In this document: piece by piece, positions 48,601-55,182 of the stretch | Layout of the letters: every line of letters begins with the position of its first letter | Position numbering within the stretch: position 1 is the stretch's first letter | Assembly: GCA_016208165.1 (NCBI GenBank) | Contig: JACQYL010000013.1 | Span: 32,390 to 96,389 of the forward strand | DNA from: Deltaproteobacteria bacterium | GTDB lineage: Bacteria > Desulfobacterota > Desulfarculia > JACQYL01 | Length of the DNA: 64,000 nucleotides | Reading direction: 5' to 3' | The notes under the pieces: model-generated | What the model was told of the DNA's origin: nothing | Database searches by the model: none | Seen by the model: only the letters and a program-made list of their open reading frames with translations | Made by a program: the position numbers and the translations under genes

Positions 48601-49171
48601 GGAATTCGACTTTGGGACGCTTTTGCTTTATCTCCTGACCACTTGCACAGTCCTTAACCATGGATTCCAGTTCTTGGAACTCCTCGGGAGGAACACCGAG
48701 TTCGTTCAGGAGCCCATCCCGAAGGTCCTTATGATTCTGCAAATACCCGTCCGCGAGGCCCCCGTCCTTGACTCGAGCGGAGAACGTCACTGTATCGCCT
48801 GGAGACAAATCTCGAGTAAAACGACCGTCTATGATGTGAAGCATGGATTGATCCATGCGCGCGGACTGGATTCGCGCATAGGCGAGGGATCGGGCTTTCA
48901 GGTCGGCTAACTCGCCCTGCAGGTCGGAAGGGTCCCGCAGCGGGGAGTCTGCTCGCCCGTCCGGACCGGGAAGGTCTTTGCTTCGGGTGATGAACGTGTC
49001 AGGAGAGCGGGAGGCCTTTGGTGCGGGTGTGCGGCCTCCAATTCCCTCGGCCCGCGTGGGCGCCGCGCATAAGAGAATCGAAAGCATGGCGGCGAAAACC
49101 AGAGCTGAACCCGAAACCACGCGAATTCGCGCGCCAATGAGCTTCAGATACTCGTCAGGCGGGAGCATCAT
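36605..49171 (-). CDS. Giant exported protein of 4188 residues
   Basis: An uninterrupted 12.6-kb gene. An N-terminal signal (hydrophobic core VVSGSALVFAAMLSILLCAA, cut near TRA at 40-42) indicates export; no C-terminal anchor, LPxTG or autotransporter barrel is obvious. By eye, residues 43-1150 are beta-rich, 1160-1890 helical, 1900-2330 beta-rich (YYWRAGTWDVP, RLLVYHGSPPAPDRWVLDYE), 2340-3900 mostly helical, and 3920-4188 Gly-rich beta (GVGATSRLGGYFF, VSFAPVAGITLGLEAGG). Two adjacent copies of a unit reading LxPDNPIRxLLxxxGI lie near residues 2495-2545. I recognise no known family. Start M1 or M2: GGAG is better spaced for M2 (49168). It is followed closely by the FN3 gene. Confidence 0.85.
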   Translation of the reverse strand: MMLPPDEYLKLIGARIRVVSGSALVFAAMLSILLCAAPTRAEGIGGRTPAPKASRSPDTFITRSKDLPGPDGRADSPLRDPSDLQGELADLKARSLAYARIQSARMDQSMLHIIDGRFTRDLSPGDTVTFSARVKDGGLADGYLQNHKDLRDGLLNELGVPPEEFQELESMVKDCASGQEIKQKRPKVEFRGSEGRDLVVDVPPPPALMRESAGRTGRAVISSPDSCQKNRKRFEQLLHEFETRFRRSPVLPAGAPLYFLAYRVDPKGKRTLVWTSDPVVLEPGAAGVIESSPWRIPGEGDYQVTFMGISPSLGVRASIRSPLPAHFEMAGFVLDVVKYEVNAGPGLAGVAKTVWKGDNSQGQLMVEFENVRVPETRSANPSVTAGKARLKSGEGHPLDLFGRKILLRSLFLGPQHAVADLEYRFETGPGEAYPPVVFKDVVVSEGGEFIAEKRLEHSRRPIRLGDIDLDLAGARIILDASLRSGSPKVFRDASWVGIALANGVLRTRIRPSSPSKPDRDLFHVENLDTAFLYGRFTTLTINSRGLIDSEKLKVVTADEAGAAFGKAVESTVRLLSPMGFSLRLEGGLFGLIDGAVSSLDLAGYLVLPNDYRAPPVYFRHLRRNQDPSSGFETEEITRDLPDIRLGGFTYRPGKARLKIPAILELGLPRRTPPPIKVPVWPQDREEIQSWQTSLENRLMDLHHGLILSGGSLVVPWAEAPPPPASRRESDASGGSRVPSTIVKGQKPVWPWEKGRVSPERPEIPGKDVPSRHVGPGRWLDVFPGIVLPLQGGAFVLESSGTSGQWLVTKDPRYRKIGEFTAELDGVHIHFRRSAMTSSLVQGRLLIPYPARVEIPFDGTLTHQAEVMVAADGLRPPDLAEGWKLDYWKMRLFPASKFRRPGKGIDKPSLRPGSDPKSLPPHLVPIRRPMVFAHDRILLTDADMDLDVSDEFGGVEFTRRDGGHPFTVSLEILPNGRIDHVSVSPSAAGGILFLGIPFEPGSDEIEVRRYVGSHVPPEKTEPPTPLWLVKLEGGILFNLFGSRRVRICHTAMGARLPFVEPTAVDENGRPTPVFADSTGAVLIDARLKFVNTFGAPDTVVENRFPPRPSDAARPYDSHEEAREEHSPFKAFVGEGRIHILNALSINGVAEAGQRRNAQSQLRTYEKIGVGGGVDILRGVLAGLHGMETVARLGGAVVEITTGAEGLGAEVIHVASDAVAFTSSVVTTVLALAGAAASGGGAASLSAEEIRNVVGNGLTLSASTVDLLKAIYLQRPFYDPSNAEDPSRDPPYVALEIADILLVAANLGVEFDDMEPEEVAQVLLQAIDVAIPILEAMKTGNAVTDQKVKLALSITHAIVRAARALVERGAISETEAWLLARDVVTAAKLFQELPEIKGSPEFDALPLALAIAEVSVDVGSSLRTGQGDVNLANLVDLFDRLLGIVCEDIAILEPLFEAPGFPGRDVYSVLSISRALFSRINDPEFLTGALPPEEVIPRVALPLLDWLIDGNSQTTCGGRLDYGPYDAEVKALLRVARQGLRGVVLGSSLAGEETRITEVEVFEWAASTVLESAVALNTLQPGSVDEQVVDSLVEFRDAFASVDSSGPPIRRVLELTDALMPKIREAAALTPDPTAPLIVDAVGAVVRGLIPVAGEDPGDIRTWLEGSRQVVNEIRRLPLHRDVIAGLTMMALALDMAQAGTGEVIYPKRLIHSAKGIVDILRQLHGSEPLDTPTTVAYAGSFRDGPAILPAAVDAGPTLAMISAMLGALEGAVGVDRISLAALSNIITSAVLALYPQQSLSPRGRAGELLPAAAFTGFDEAMELLVASLQVLPALNVTRPASEAFTQVLTDLLKSEAETTQDPEVRLAILAARAALIQPPTLVQGSAIAQRGELIDSVRSVDNEGGSIMLHRYLDPSENKHTWFLETNFPEGHSRCAGGLREVYYWRAGTWDVPTQFRDVLYPPTLPEDLLDFYERLRALSGVTSAPGVMIYRDTSGREVDFQRPRNADGGFILLEDNRIFQTARITEPIGYGPFIPMRKVEISDVPAPCRTADEIQGLLLEAKWRDESAKRNYTYTYNPEQSRLRADFTDYAGAYEIRAVGNERFASVGGIPTGGRLLVYHGSPPAPDRWVLDYESGRGYILVLDGSNYDRIEVDPNLAVSAADQIPKDGRLLERRIFFADGRSWLYHPKKHALLTFPCGEWELYSIQDLPDGSQTPNPSQELPVGLVKALGSPDGTVSDRDDNSLHPRTMTEFGIRDEGGLVTVSLPDGTLVVYSGFGSTIILPDTERESEHAGDCASSRREAGWVQRIEPPDENCSRKETLLDPDSAAFSQIKECGGQKKKATVSPDGKGQITIGFDPEDGQPPCEAGKIRMNFAYSKSEPAVRIVDPKPVSASGEGDPLLLRKKRLFLATYETERQKLALNPTADGIIHLLDLVDRAGQLGWTFPELDMNARATSGVHLNRLMEEELRKIATVMGLKRLVEEERQEGMLDFEAVRQWILDLSPDNPIRQLLISVGIIEEEAPNPEIIQEWVIALPPDNPIRRLLVYMGIADRYGIELTQKAPAILAYSLRHENEDPHPLTVLLESINADRRARPGDVFRRFMARGAYTFAKQLIKGEFNAFPEGCFEVLELVRPVIDEFKSVILNGIENAPAGEVLNEYRECVDAVAFLAFTGTENDPILSQCQNEVADRAPDLAGSQGDLLKSRIRARAPLGEIYEAARGCLNLSALLQLHGIEIQEDDQAAQNAIDGCDLRNASEKVIDEYAQQVIGLLNTQPDWKDVRQALQTVMEEVNLCEERGQGEVCSIPTEQLLPACEYVAEGAKSEYRNVLPGGDSTRIAEATQEALSAMRLMSELCNFVDGDFREDVRPHTEDAINHAKQRLLGALNRRPHSWREVETAIEGIRSVGRGAASMGLSSFPSGIDGEILGLFQQTVPAEPTPDFRPDASLPPLDPESGRFVEELPLQYHRFLVNTWVLQGFDSRSEAASFTSSLTDQINDSGLSSHLEALESFLRFVNAVVELQPPYPVDTSSDPFQILREQLRSKHSRMVATFARQVPDAAPESPAGAGPARFAVLTLAAGPVVTVSGIADTAGGAESGDVDADLSRVGVVASVYPDSLDGAFEQSFLPTLDTIRIQGGADRFQVAADFLAPVLERSGHPLRIAHRLASRITSPDTADDFNLRVNVILELSGYLADKLLGTGETEPAVSMAGVSETGSMRNPQALLAGLMSLALPSPGFTPGQQLAAQLKELLGGFTSGNPMLRAGLNLTGAAVDGALAAYAPAAQAQQPNWLDVLESAATSLEPLHSPDAPLEDFWIGLSARFIGLGIDVYKQNRTGNDAAVVGLDLAVSMLDYPDIKAALDAMPEPGRSLMHVWKEIMSNTLDNVALGDPLDIALARVMGHAVFRDVPPPYGPLGADVADWALDFARDNNPVFGSLLEGDTAGTQRDSGALLDAFLSARGIPTLTCLLQEHLNVFVPPAPVLIPIVGAKELLAHSGELATGSDLWAAAMLDVGAGMINLWLSGAETSACPSPSGLSRQDVPLAALTRALKELDTSDPRAGFELLGRFGLAAVDAVAPGSPLARALYTLWYGRETSPAPSEPYVGLGSALRGDVTDYFEFGLEVPVIAGNIVAILSEDPNLNKMMRLLGGACEPNDLLGPDRCGSTVPNLLLSVLGDARKGIVPGLSDAQHETHPQWGYLKTLPVLGPGESLLPDLSRVQDQEAWNQTVAAVTNLEAHVNRARRAGAGVTDLARMAVRVMASLPQLSTGGPTAQQILDQSLFAPQTGGETFSGVGGGLMREWAPGSSADDADLYFEMVGQFAVPALVKTAAQLTYTTEGTDWLLMLRAAGNYPDLNSIGRKIGVDLPMNEIASSFIGNAEAHLTGWLGVVDDSPYVQLYSAAALEWGAIPLGRLILSGYMKDFRGDNPLETASNIDVGMCGQVDQQFSPFILAGVGATSRLGGYFFKEGLTGGLGMKLGVEGQLAVSFAPVAGITLGLEAGGSGSGGVDPASDTMGFEVSQCARPYVGGYFFGLRLQDLDVPVETQLFGEADWGKANAEFGYKFRFQIAEDYYQTMFDNLNCFDPIQAPLCAVLSGAEAIGLDTLGAWMVLTNKGFYFGLGSFPNRDDTVPGFAFSSSSGEFGPIGLHSAGAWGGWSRSVYDLCSGNMCQGRDAAPSGAPVRPEPPY

Positions 49172-49518
49172 CCATCTCCGTTGGGTTCAGGCTCAGGAGT
49201 TCTCGTTATCCACGAAAGAATCGCCCCTCGTTGGCGCCGGGTTCCCCGGTGGCGTTGGAGCATTACCCTGCTGTGTATAATAGTGGACATCACGTGGTTG
49301 AATCAAGCCGGTTCAATTCGCGTTCCGTGGAGGAAGCTCCGAGTTTCAAAAGAGCCGGTTGGCGTGTAATATTGACAGGAAACGAACATCCGAGCTCCGG
49401 CAGAGGTTGGATTTGATTGTACCGAGATGATATGGTTCTCATAAACTTGGGAAGATTTGGGTTCCCGTATGTTCAGGATTAATGCGCCCTGGATCGATTC
49501 GACAAAGGAGGACGTGCA
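49172..49518. other. Divergent intergenic region between the giant gene and rubrerythrin
   Basis: There is no gene in 347 bases. It must carry the promoters of both the giant protein unit (leftward) and rubrerythrin (rightward). A TTGACA occurs at 49372 without a matching -10 at 17 bases. AAAGGAGG at about 49504 is the rubrerythrin ribosome site. Confidence 0.5.
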
Positions 49519-50013
49519 ATGAGCAGATCCGGAGACAACCTTTTGGCGGCTTTTGAAGGGGAATCACAAGCAAGCGCCCGATACCTTGCGTTCGCCGAAA
49601 CAGCGGATGCGGAGGGCTACCCCGGAACGGCCAAGTTATTCAGAGCCGCGGCCCGGGCGGAACTCGTCCATGCCCGAAACCACCTCAAAGCCGCCAGGAG
49701 GATCGGCGGAACTCTGGACAACGTCAGGGCCGCCATCGAAGGCGAGACCCATGAGTTCAAGGAAATGTATCCCGACATGGTAAAAGACGCTGTTGAAGAG
49801 GGTGACACGGAAGCGAGGCACAGTTTCGAGTTCGCCATGTCCATCGAGATGGTCCACGCCAAACTGTTCAAGAAAGCATTGGAGAATCCGGCAGCCAATC
49901 CGGATGCCGTATATTACGTCTGTCCCCTGTGCGGACATACCGTTCTGAACGAACCTCCGAAGAAATGCCCCTATTGCGGTGTGGACAGCGCCAAGTTCAT
50001 GGAGATCCCGTGA
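49519..50013 (+). CDS. Rubrerythrin
   Basis: A 164-residue peroxide-reducing di-iron protein of anaerobes. The N-terminal four-helix ferritin-like domain carries the metal ligands in FEGESQASARYLAFAE, EGETHEFKEMYPDM and MSIEMVHAKLF. The C-terminal rubredoxin-like domain binds iron through CPLCG and CPYCG (from about 135 and 151). Length and order are typical. A strong AAAGGAGG precedes the ATG. It protects against hydrogen peroxide in the cytoplasm. Confidence 0.96.
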   Translation: MSRSGDNLLAAFEGESQASARYLAFAETADAEGYPGTAKLFRAAARAELVHARNHLKAARRIGGTLDNVRAAIEGETHEFKEMYPDMVKDAVEEGDTEARHSFEFAMSIEMVHAKLFKKALENPAANPDAVYYVCPLCGHTVLNEPPKKCPYCGVDSAKFMEIP

Positions 50014-50074
50014 GTTCCTCAGCCGCCGGAAGAGTCGCCAAAGGATATCGGGCCGGACAAAGCAGTTGAGAAGA

Positions 50075-50329
50075 ATGTTCGAACAGGATTTCGGGAACAT
50101 GGACGTGGCGATGGCCAAGCGGTTGTTCACCCACTATGAGCGGTCTCTCATCATTCCGACGCCCGTCATGTCAGAGGCCGTCATGCGGGAAAACATCGAG
50201 GAGTTCAATCAGATATTCGGCTTTCGCACCGAAGTTCGAGAAGGCACTCTCGGCATTCTGGACAGGACATGGGAAGCTGCGAAAAACGACTTCCTGGGCA
50301 AGGACACCTTGGTCTCGAAGACAACGTGA
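50075..50329 (+). CDS. Small hypothetical protein after rubrerythrin
   Basis: An 84-residue frame from ATG 50075, running MFEQDFGNMDVAMAKRLFTH to GKDTLVSKTT. It is helical and acidic-basic in composition, with no membrane segment and no family I recognise. The frame is open further upstream, but the extension into rubrerythrin's end is Ser/Arg-rich and unlikely. It could be co-transcribed with rubrerythrin (61-base gap). The ribosome site is weak (TTGAGAAG). Confidence 0.5.
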   Translation: MFEQDFGNMDVAMAKRLFTHYERSLIIPTPVMSEAVMRENIEEFNQIFGFRTEVREGTLGILDRTWEAAKNDFLGKDTLVSKTT

Positions 50330-50358
50330 TGGTTCGTTTCGTCCAGCAGGACAGGGAA

Positions 50359-50784
50359 TCAGGAATCCGTCGAGGCCTCCCTCGATGTCCCGAACAGGTG
50401 CTGCTCTATCTCGACCTTGTACCTGCAACGGCTTTTTTGAAAGGGGACGCCCGCATAGATTCCGTTTTCCGCCAGAGCGTGATCGAACAGAGCCATAAAC
50501 AGTTCTTCGTACAGGTCGTGCGTCCAGGCTACGCCGTTCCGGGCCAGGTATTTCAACACCCGGGTGTGCAGCCGCACGGCTCGCTCGTGAACACGGCGGA
50601 GCTTGGGATCCCAGGTCGGGATGTGTTCCCGCTGCAGCTTGCGAAGTTTTCTTTCTTCCCATCTCTCGAGGTTCTTGAAAACCCGTCGCATGGCTTTTAT
50701 TGCAGGGTCGCGATCCCAGAAAGGGACTCCCTCCCCTCGAGCTTCGGGGTCCGGGAAACGCTTCTTTTTCACCGCACCCCCCAT
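50359..50784 (-). CDS. Unknown protein coupled to bioD
   Basis: A 141-residue, highly charged, helical protein (AIKAMRRVFKNLERWEERKLRKLQREH in pieces AIKAMRRVFKNLE and WEERKLRKLQREH). A second half contains HDLYEELFMALFDHALAENGIYAG. Its ATG directly abuts the bioD stop (TAG then ATG), so translation is coupled and it is the last gene of the biotin unit. It does not look like BioC, BioH, BioG or any pimelate-forming enzyme I know. No signal or membrane segment is seen. Confidence 0.65.
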   Translation of the reverse strand: MGGAVKKKRFPDPEARGEGVPFWDRDPAIKAMRRVFKNLERWEERKLRKLQREHIPTWDPKLRRVHERAVRLHTRVLKYLARNGVAWTHDLYEELFMALFDHALAENGIYAGVPFQKSRCRYKVEIEQHLFGTSREASTDS

Positions 50785-51960
<1,176 letters not shown>

Positions 51961-53199
51961 TCACAGCACGCGGCCCGGTCCCGGCAAACAGACCCTCCGT
52001 TCGGCGACGCGTTCCAGACAGCGTGTGATACGGTGTCCCACAGCTTCGTCCAGGGCGGCCAGGAGCGCTTCAACATGGGAAAGTTCGTGGGCCGCGGAGA
52101 CGCTGATACGCAATCTGCTGGCGCCCTCGGGCACGGTGGGAGGGCGAATCGCCGGTATGAAAATGCCGCGTTCCCACAAGAACGCGCTCAGGTCCAGGGC
52201 CGCTTCTTCCGCCCCCACCAAAACCGGCACAATAGGGGTCGGGACGTCGGGAACGGTATATCCCAATGTTTGAAGACCGGAGCGCAGGGCTTCTTCGAGC
52301 ATTCGGAGATGCGTCCGTCTCTCCGGCTGCTCGTCCACGATTCGTAACGCTTCCCGGTTGGCGGCCAAGGTTGCCGGAGGCAAGCCGGTGGAATAGATGA
52401 GGGTGCGGGCCTGATTGACCAGGTAATCCCGGACCGGATGAGTTCCCGCGATAAATCCGCCCAGTCCTCCGAGCGCTTTGCTGAACGTTCCCATATGGAC
52501 GATATTCGCGGATTGGACACCCAACTCCTCGACAGCTCCCCGACCGCGGGGCCCCAACACACCGGTCCCGTGCGCATCGTCCACCAGAAGCAGAGCGTCG
52601 TATCGCTCGCAGCAGCGGGTTAGCTCGACCAGAGGCGCGAGATCCCCATCCATGCTGAACACGCCGTCCGTGACCACGAGAATCTTGCCTTCCCCGCTTC
52701 GCGTCTTCAGCAGATGTTCGACGGCGTCCACGTCCCGATGGGGATAGACGGCCACACGGGCACGGCTCAAACGGCAGGCGTCAACAATGCTGGCATGGTT
52801 CAATGCGTCGCTCAGGATCAGGTCTCCGTCACCTGCGAAGGCGGGAATGGTCCCCAAATGCGCGGCGTAACCGGTCGAGAAGACCAAGGCCGCTTCCGTG
52901 CCTTTGAACGTTGCCAGCTCGGCTTCGAGATCCTCGTAAAGGGACAGATTGCCGGAAACCAGACGCGAGGCTCCGGCGCCGGTTCCCCATTTCTCCAGGG
53001 CTTGGCGCGCCGCTGCCTTCAGTTGCGGGTCACCGGCCAGTCCCAGATAGTCGTTCGAGCAGAACAGCAGCACTTCCCGGCCCGAGACCGTCGTCCTCGC
53101 CCCTATGCCCGATTCTATGCATCTGGGGGACCTGTGCAGGCGCCGGTTTTTGAGCGACTGAAGGGTATCACGGAAATGAGCTTGCCAGGTCTCGCTCAA
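51961..53199 (-). CDS. bioF: 8-amino-7-oxononanoate synthase
   Basis: A 412-residue alpha-oxoamine synthase joining pimeloyl thioester and alanine. PLP features are present: FCSNDYLGLAGDP near residue 45, VTDGVFSMDGDLAPL, DDAHGTGVLGPRGRG, and the PLP lysine in HMGTFSKALGGLGGF near 240. At 412 residues it is slightly longer than E. coli BioF (384), through both ends. The start overlaps the bioA stop by 4 bases, so the two are translationally coupled. Confidence 0.95.
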   Translation of the reverse strand: MSETWQAHFRDTLQSLKNRRLHRSPRCIESGIGARTTVSGREVLLFCSNDYLGLAGDPQLKAAARQALEKWGTGAGASRLVSGNLSLYEDLEAELATFKGTEAALVFSTGYAAHLGTIPAFAGDGDLILSDALNHASIVDACRLSRARVAVYPHRDVDAVEHLLKTRSGEGKILVVTDGVFSMDGDLAPLVELTRCCERYDALLLVDDAHGTGVLGPRGRGAVEELGVQSANIVHMGTFSKALGGLGGFIAGTHPVRDYLVNQARTLIYSTGLPPATLAANREALRIVDEQPERRTHLRMLEEALRSGLQTLGYTVPDVPTPIVPVLVGAEEAALDLSAFLWERGIFIPAIRPPTVPEGASRLRISVSAAHELSHVEALLAALDEAVGHRITRCLERVAERRVCLPGPGRVL

Positions 53200-54584
53200 A
53201 ACGTTCTCTCCGTCAGTTCGACGATGGAGGATTCGACGGCGGTCAGCAGAGTCCGGATTTCATCCGGGCGTATGCTCAACGGGGGCATCAGAACCAGCAC
53301 GTCTCCCAACGGCCGAATGATGGCTCCGTATTTCCTGCACGCCATCGAGACTCGATGTCCCATCCGCTGTTCGATGGGGAACGGTTTCCTGGTCTTCTTG
53401 TCCTCGACCAGTTCTATGCCCATCATCAACCCCGCCTGGCGCACGTTGCCCACCTGAGCGTGGGCGGCCAGCCGTTCGAGTCCTTTCTCGAACGCCTCGA
53501 TCTTGGGTGGAAGATGCTCGATCACATTTTCCCGTTCGAAAATATCGAGGGAAGCCAGGGCCGCCGCGCATGCAAGGGGGTTGCCCGTATACGTGTGGCC
53601 ATGGAAAAAGGTTTTGAAATCGGTGTACTCGCCCCGGAACGCGTTGAAGATCTTTTCCGTGGTAAGGGTGGCCGCCAGAGGCAAATATCCGCCGGTGATC
53701 CCTTTTCCCACGGTCATGATATCCGGACAGACGCCTTCGTGCTCGCACGCGAACATGGTTCCGGTGCGACCGAATCCGGTGGCGACTTCGTCCGTGATGA
53801 ACAATACATCGTACCGCCGGCACAGTTCTCGGGCGCGGGCGAGATACCCTTTCGGCGCGACTCGAATGCCCCCCGCGCCCTGCACCAGAGGTTCCATGAT
53901 CATGGCCGCGATGTCTTCATGATGATTTTCGAGGATTTCTTCCACCCGATCCGAGCAAGCCATGCCGCAGGACCCCGGCTCGAGGTCCAGTTCGCATCGG
54001 TAGCAGTGGGGGGACGGGCTTATGTACGGCCGGAAGAGGAGCGGCTTGTATACGGCGTGGAAAAGATCGATGCCGCCGACGCTGACGGCGCCCAGGGTGT
54101 CTCCGTGGTATCCTTCTCTGAGGCACAGGAAGGATTTCTTGGCGCTCGAATCGGCGCCCAAGTTCCTCCAATACTGGTAGGCGATCTTGAGGGCGATTTC
54201 AACGGCAGTGGAGCCGCTCTCGGAATAAAAGACCCGGTCGAGGCCTTTGGGAGCGATGCGCACGAGGCGGTCGGCCAGGATGGCGGCGGAAGGGTGGCTG
54301 AGGCCGAGCATGGTCGTGTGGCTCACGCGACCGAGTTGCTCGATGATCCTCTCGTTGATCTGCCGCCGGCCGTGACCGTGCACATTGGCCCACAGAGAGG
54401 AAACTCCGTCGATATAACGTTTGCCTTCCGTATCGATGAGACAGTTTCCTTCGGCCCGCTCGATGAAGAGAGGCCGATCCCTTTCCCATTCCAACATCTG
54501 GGTGAAAGGATGCCAAACGGACCCGAGGTCCATGCGACAGAGATCTTCGATGTTCAAGGCGGTGGTGTCTGTAAGGGGTTCCAT
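53196..54584 (-). CDS. bioA: Adenosylmethionine-8-amino-7-oxononanoate aminotransferase
   Basis: A 462-residue class III PLP aminotransferase making diaminopelargonate. Characteristic segments are VWHPFTQMLEWE near the N terminus, DGVSSLWANVHGH, FYSESGSTAVEIALK, EPLVQGAGGIRV, FITDEVATGFGRTG and the PLP lysine in TVGKGITGGYLPLAA. The VWHPFTQM motif separates BioA from other class III enzymes. I chose ATG 54584, with AGGAAAG about 10 bases upstream. The frame is open to 54671 through the operator region. It is the first gene of the biotin unit, directly behind a BirA site. Confidence 0.95.
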   Translation of the reverse strand: MEPLTDTTALNIEDLCRMDLGSVWHPFTQMLEWERDRPLFIERAEGNCLIDTEGKRYIDGVSSLWANVHGHGRRQINERIIEQLGRVSHTTMLGLSHPSAAILADRLVRIAPKGLDRVFYSESGSTAVEIALKIAYQYWRNLGADSSAKKSFLCLREGYHGDTLGAVSVGGIDLFHAVYKPLLFRPYISPSPHCYRCELDLEPGSCGMACSDRVEEILENHHEDIAAMIMEPLVQGAGGIRVAPKGYLARARELCRRYDVLFITDEVATGFGRTGTMFACEHEGVCPDIMTVGKGITGGYLPLAATLTTEKIFNAFRGEYTDFKTFFHGHTYTGNPLACAAALASLDIFERENVIEHLPPKIEAFEKGLERLAAHAQVGNVRQAGLMMGIELVEDKKTRKPFPIEQRMGHRVSMACRKYGAIIRPLGDVLVLMPPLSIRPDEIRTLLTAVESSIVELTERTF

Positions 54585-54654
54585 GAGTATTAACTTTCCT
54601 CCGGCTGCGGCCGATCCAATCGGGCCTGATCGGTGTTGGCATAAAAACGTCTTC

Positions 54655-54682
54655 GTTAACCCGACAGGCACGAATGGTTAAC
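54655..54682 (-). promoter_or_regulatory. BirA operator upstream of bioA
   Basis: GTTAACC (54655-54661), exactly 14 bases, then GGTTAAC (54676-54682). Both arms are perfect and the spacer is the classic length for the biotin repressor BirA (consensus arms close to TTGTTAACC / GGTTAACAA). It lies about 70 bases upstream of the bioA start. BirA with biotinyl-AMP would shut off bioA-bioF-bioD when biotin is sufficient. birA itself is not in the window. Confidence 0.88.
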
Positions 54683-54786
54683 ATAAATTTAATCGCAGTA
54701 CAAGGGGTTTGGAGAATCGGAGGTCCTTTTTACGGCGGATGACCGAATAGGCTGGAATTGTTCAGCGTCTGGTGACGAAGGGCGGG

Positions 54787-54814
54787 GTAGGGGCGGTTCG
54801 CGAACCGCCCCTAC
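54787..54814. repeat. Perfect 28-bp palindrome
   Basis: GTAGGGGCGGTTCG (54787-54800) is followed immediately by its exact complement CGAACCGCCCCTAC (54801-54814). Palindromes built on GTAGGGGCG...CGCCCCTAC are a widespread bacterial intergenic repeat type. This is a separate family from the others in the window. Confidence 0.9.
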
Positions 54815-55007
54815 GGAATTGCCCGGGCTGTGGCGACGAAGGTCCGCTAATGGGATTTGGTGGTCCCCTCCGGGATGTGAGCGAGGGGAAAAAGACGGCT
54901 CACCGGGCTTGTAGGCGGAGGCCGGAATTGGAACTCAACGAGGATGACCTCGCAGGAAGTCAGGAACGTTCATTTTACCCCCTCCCGGCGATAGAGGTCG
55001 TGTCATA

Positions 55008-55138
55008 ATTCGTCTTCCCGGCCGAGCCCCGCAAGACGAGGCCCGAGTCTGGATCCTGGACCCTTTGATTTCATTGGAGTTTTCTGGATTCCGGATCCCA
55101 CCGTGTTCGTCCGATATGACGTAACCGGAATTGCGACC
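55008..55138. repeat. Dispersed palindromic intergenic repeat, family C, copy 2
   Basis: Starts ATTCGTCTTCCCGGCCGAGC and ends near GTAACCGGAATTGCGACC. It aligns with 2722-2852, sharing the TTTTCTGGATTCCGGATC core and the GTGTTCGTCCG...ATGACGT end. Copies differ at scattered positions and in the left arm, so this is an old repeat, not a recent duplication. Confidence 0.75.
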
Positions 55139-55182
55139 CGGACTCAAAATATGCAAAAGGTAAAAAAGATAAAAACCAAAAC

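Larger units (their letters stand above)
54683..55182. other. Repeat-filled intergenic region
   Basis: No gene is present in 500 bases. It contains a perfect 28-bp palindrome (54787-54814), family-C repeat copy 2 (55008-55138) and a pyrimidine-rich stretch beside the 3' end of the metacaspase gene. The bioA promoter lies at the left end. Confidence 0.65.

Noticed and set aside
53355..54593. 412-residue open frame antisense to bioA
   Set aside because: Shadow of a clear PLP enzyme gene; no family features or ribosome site.
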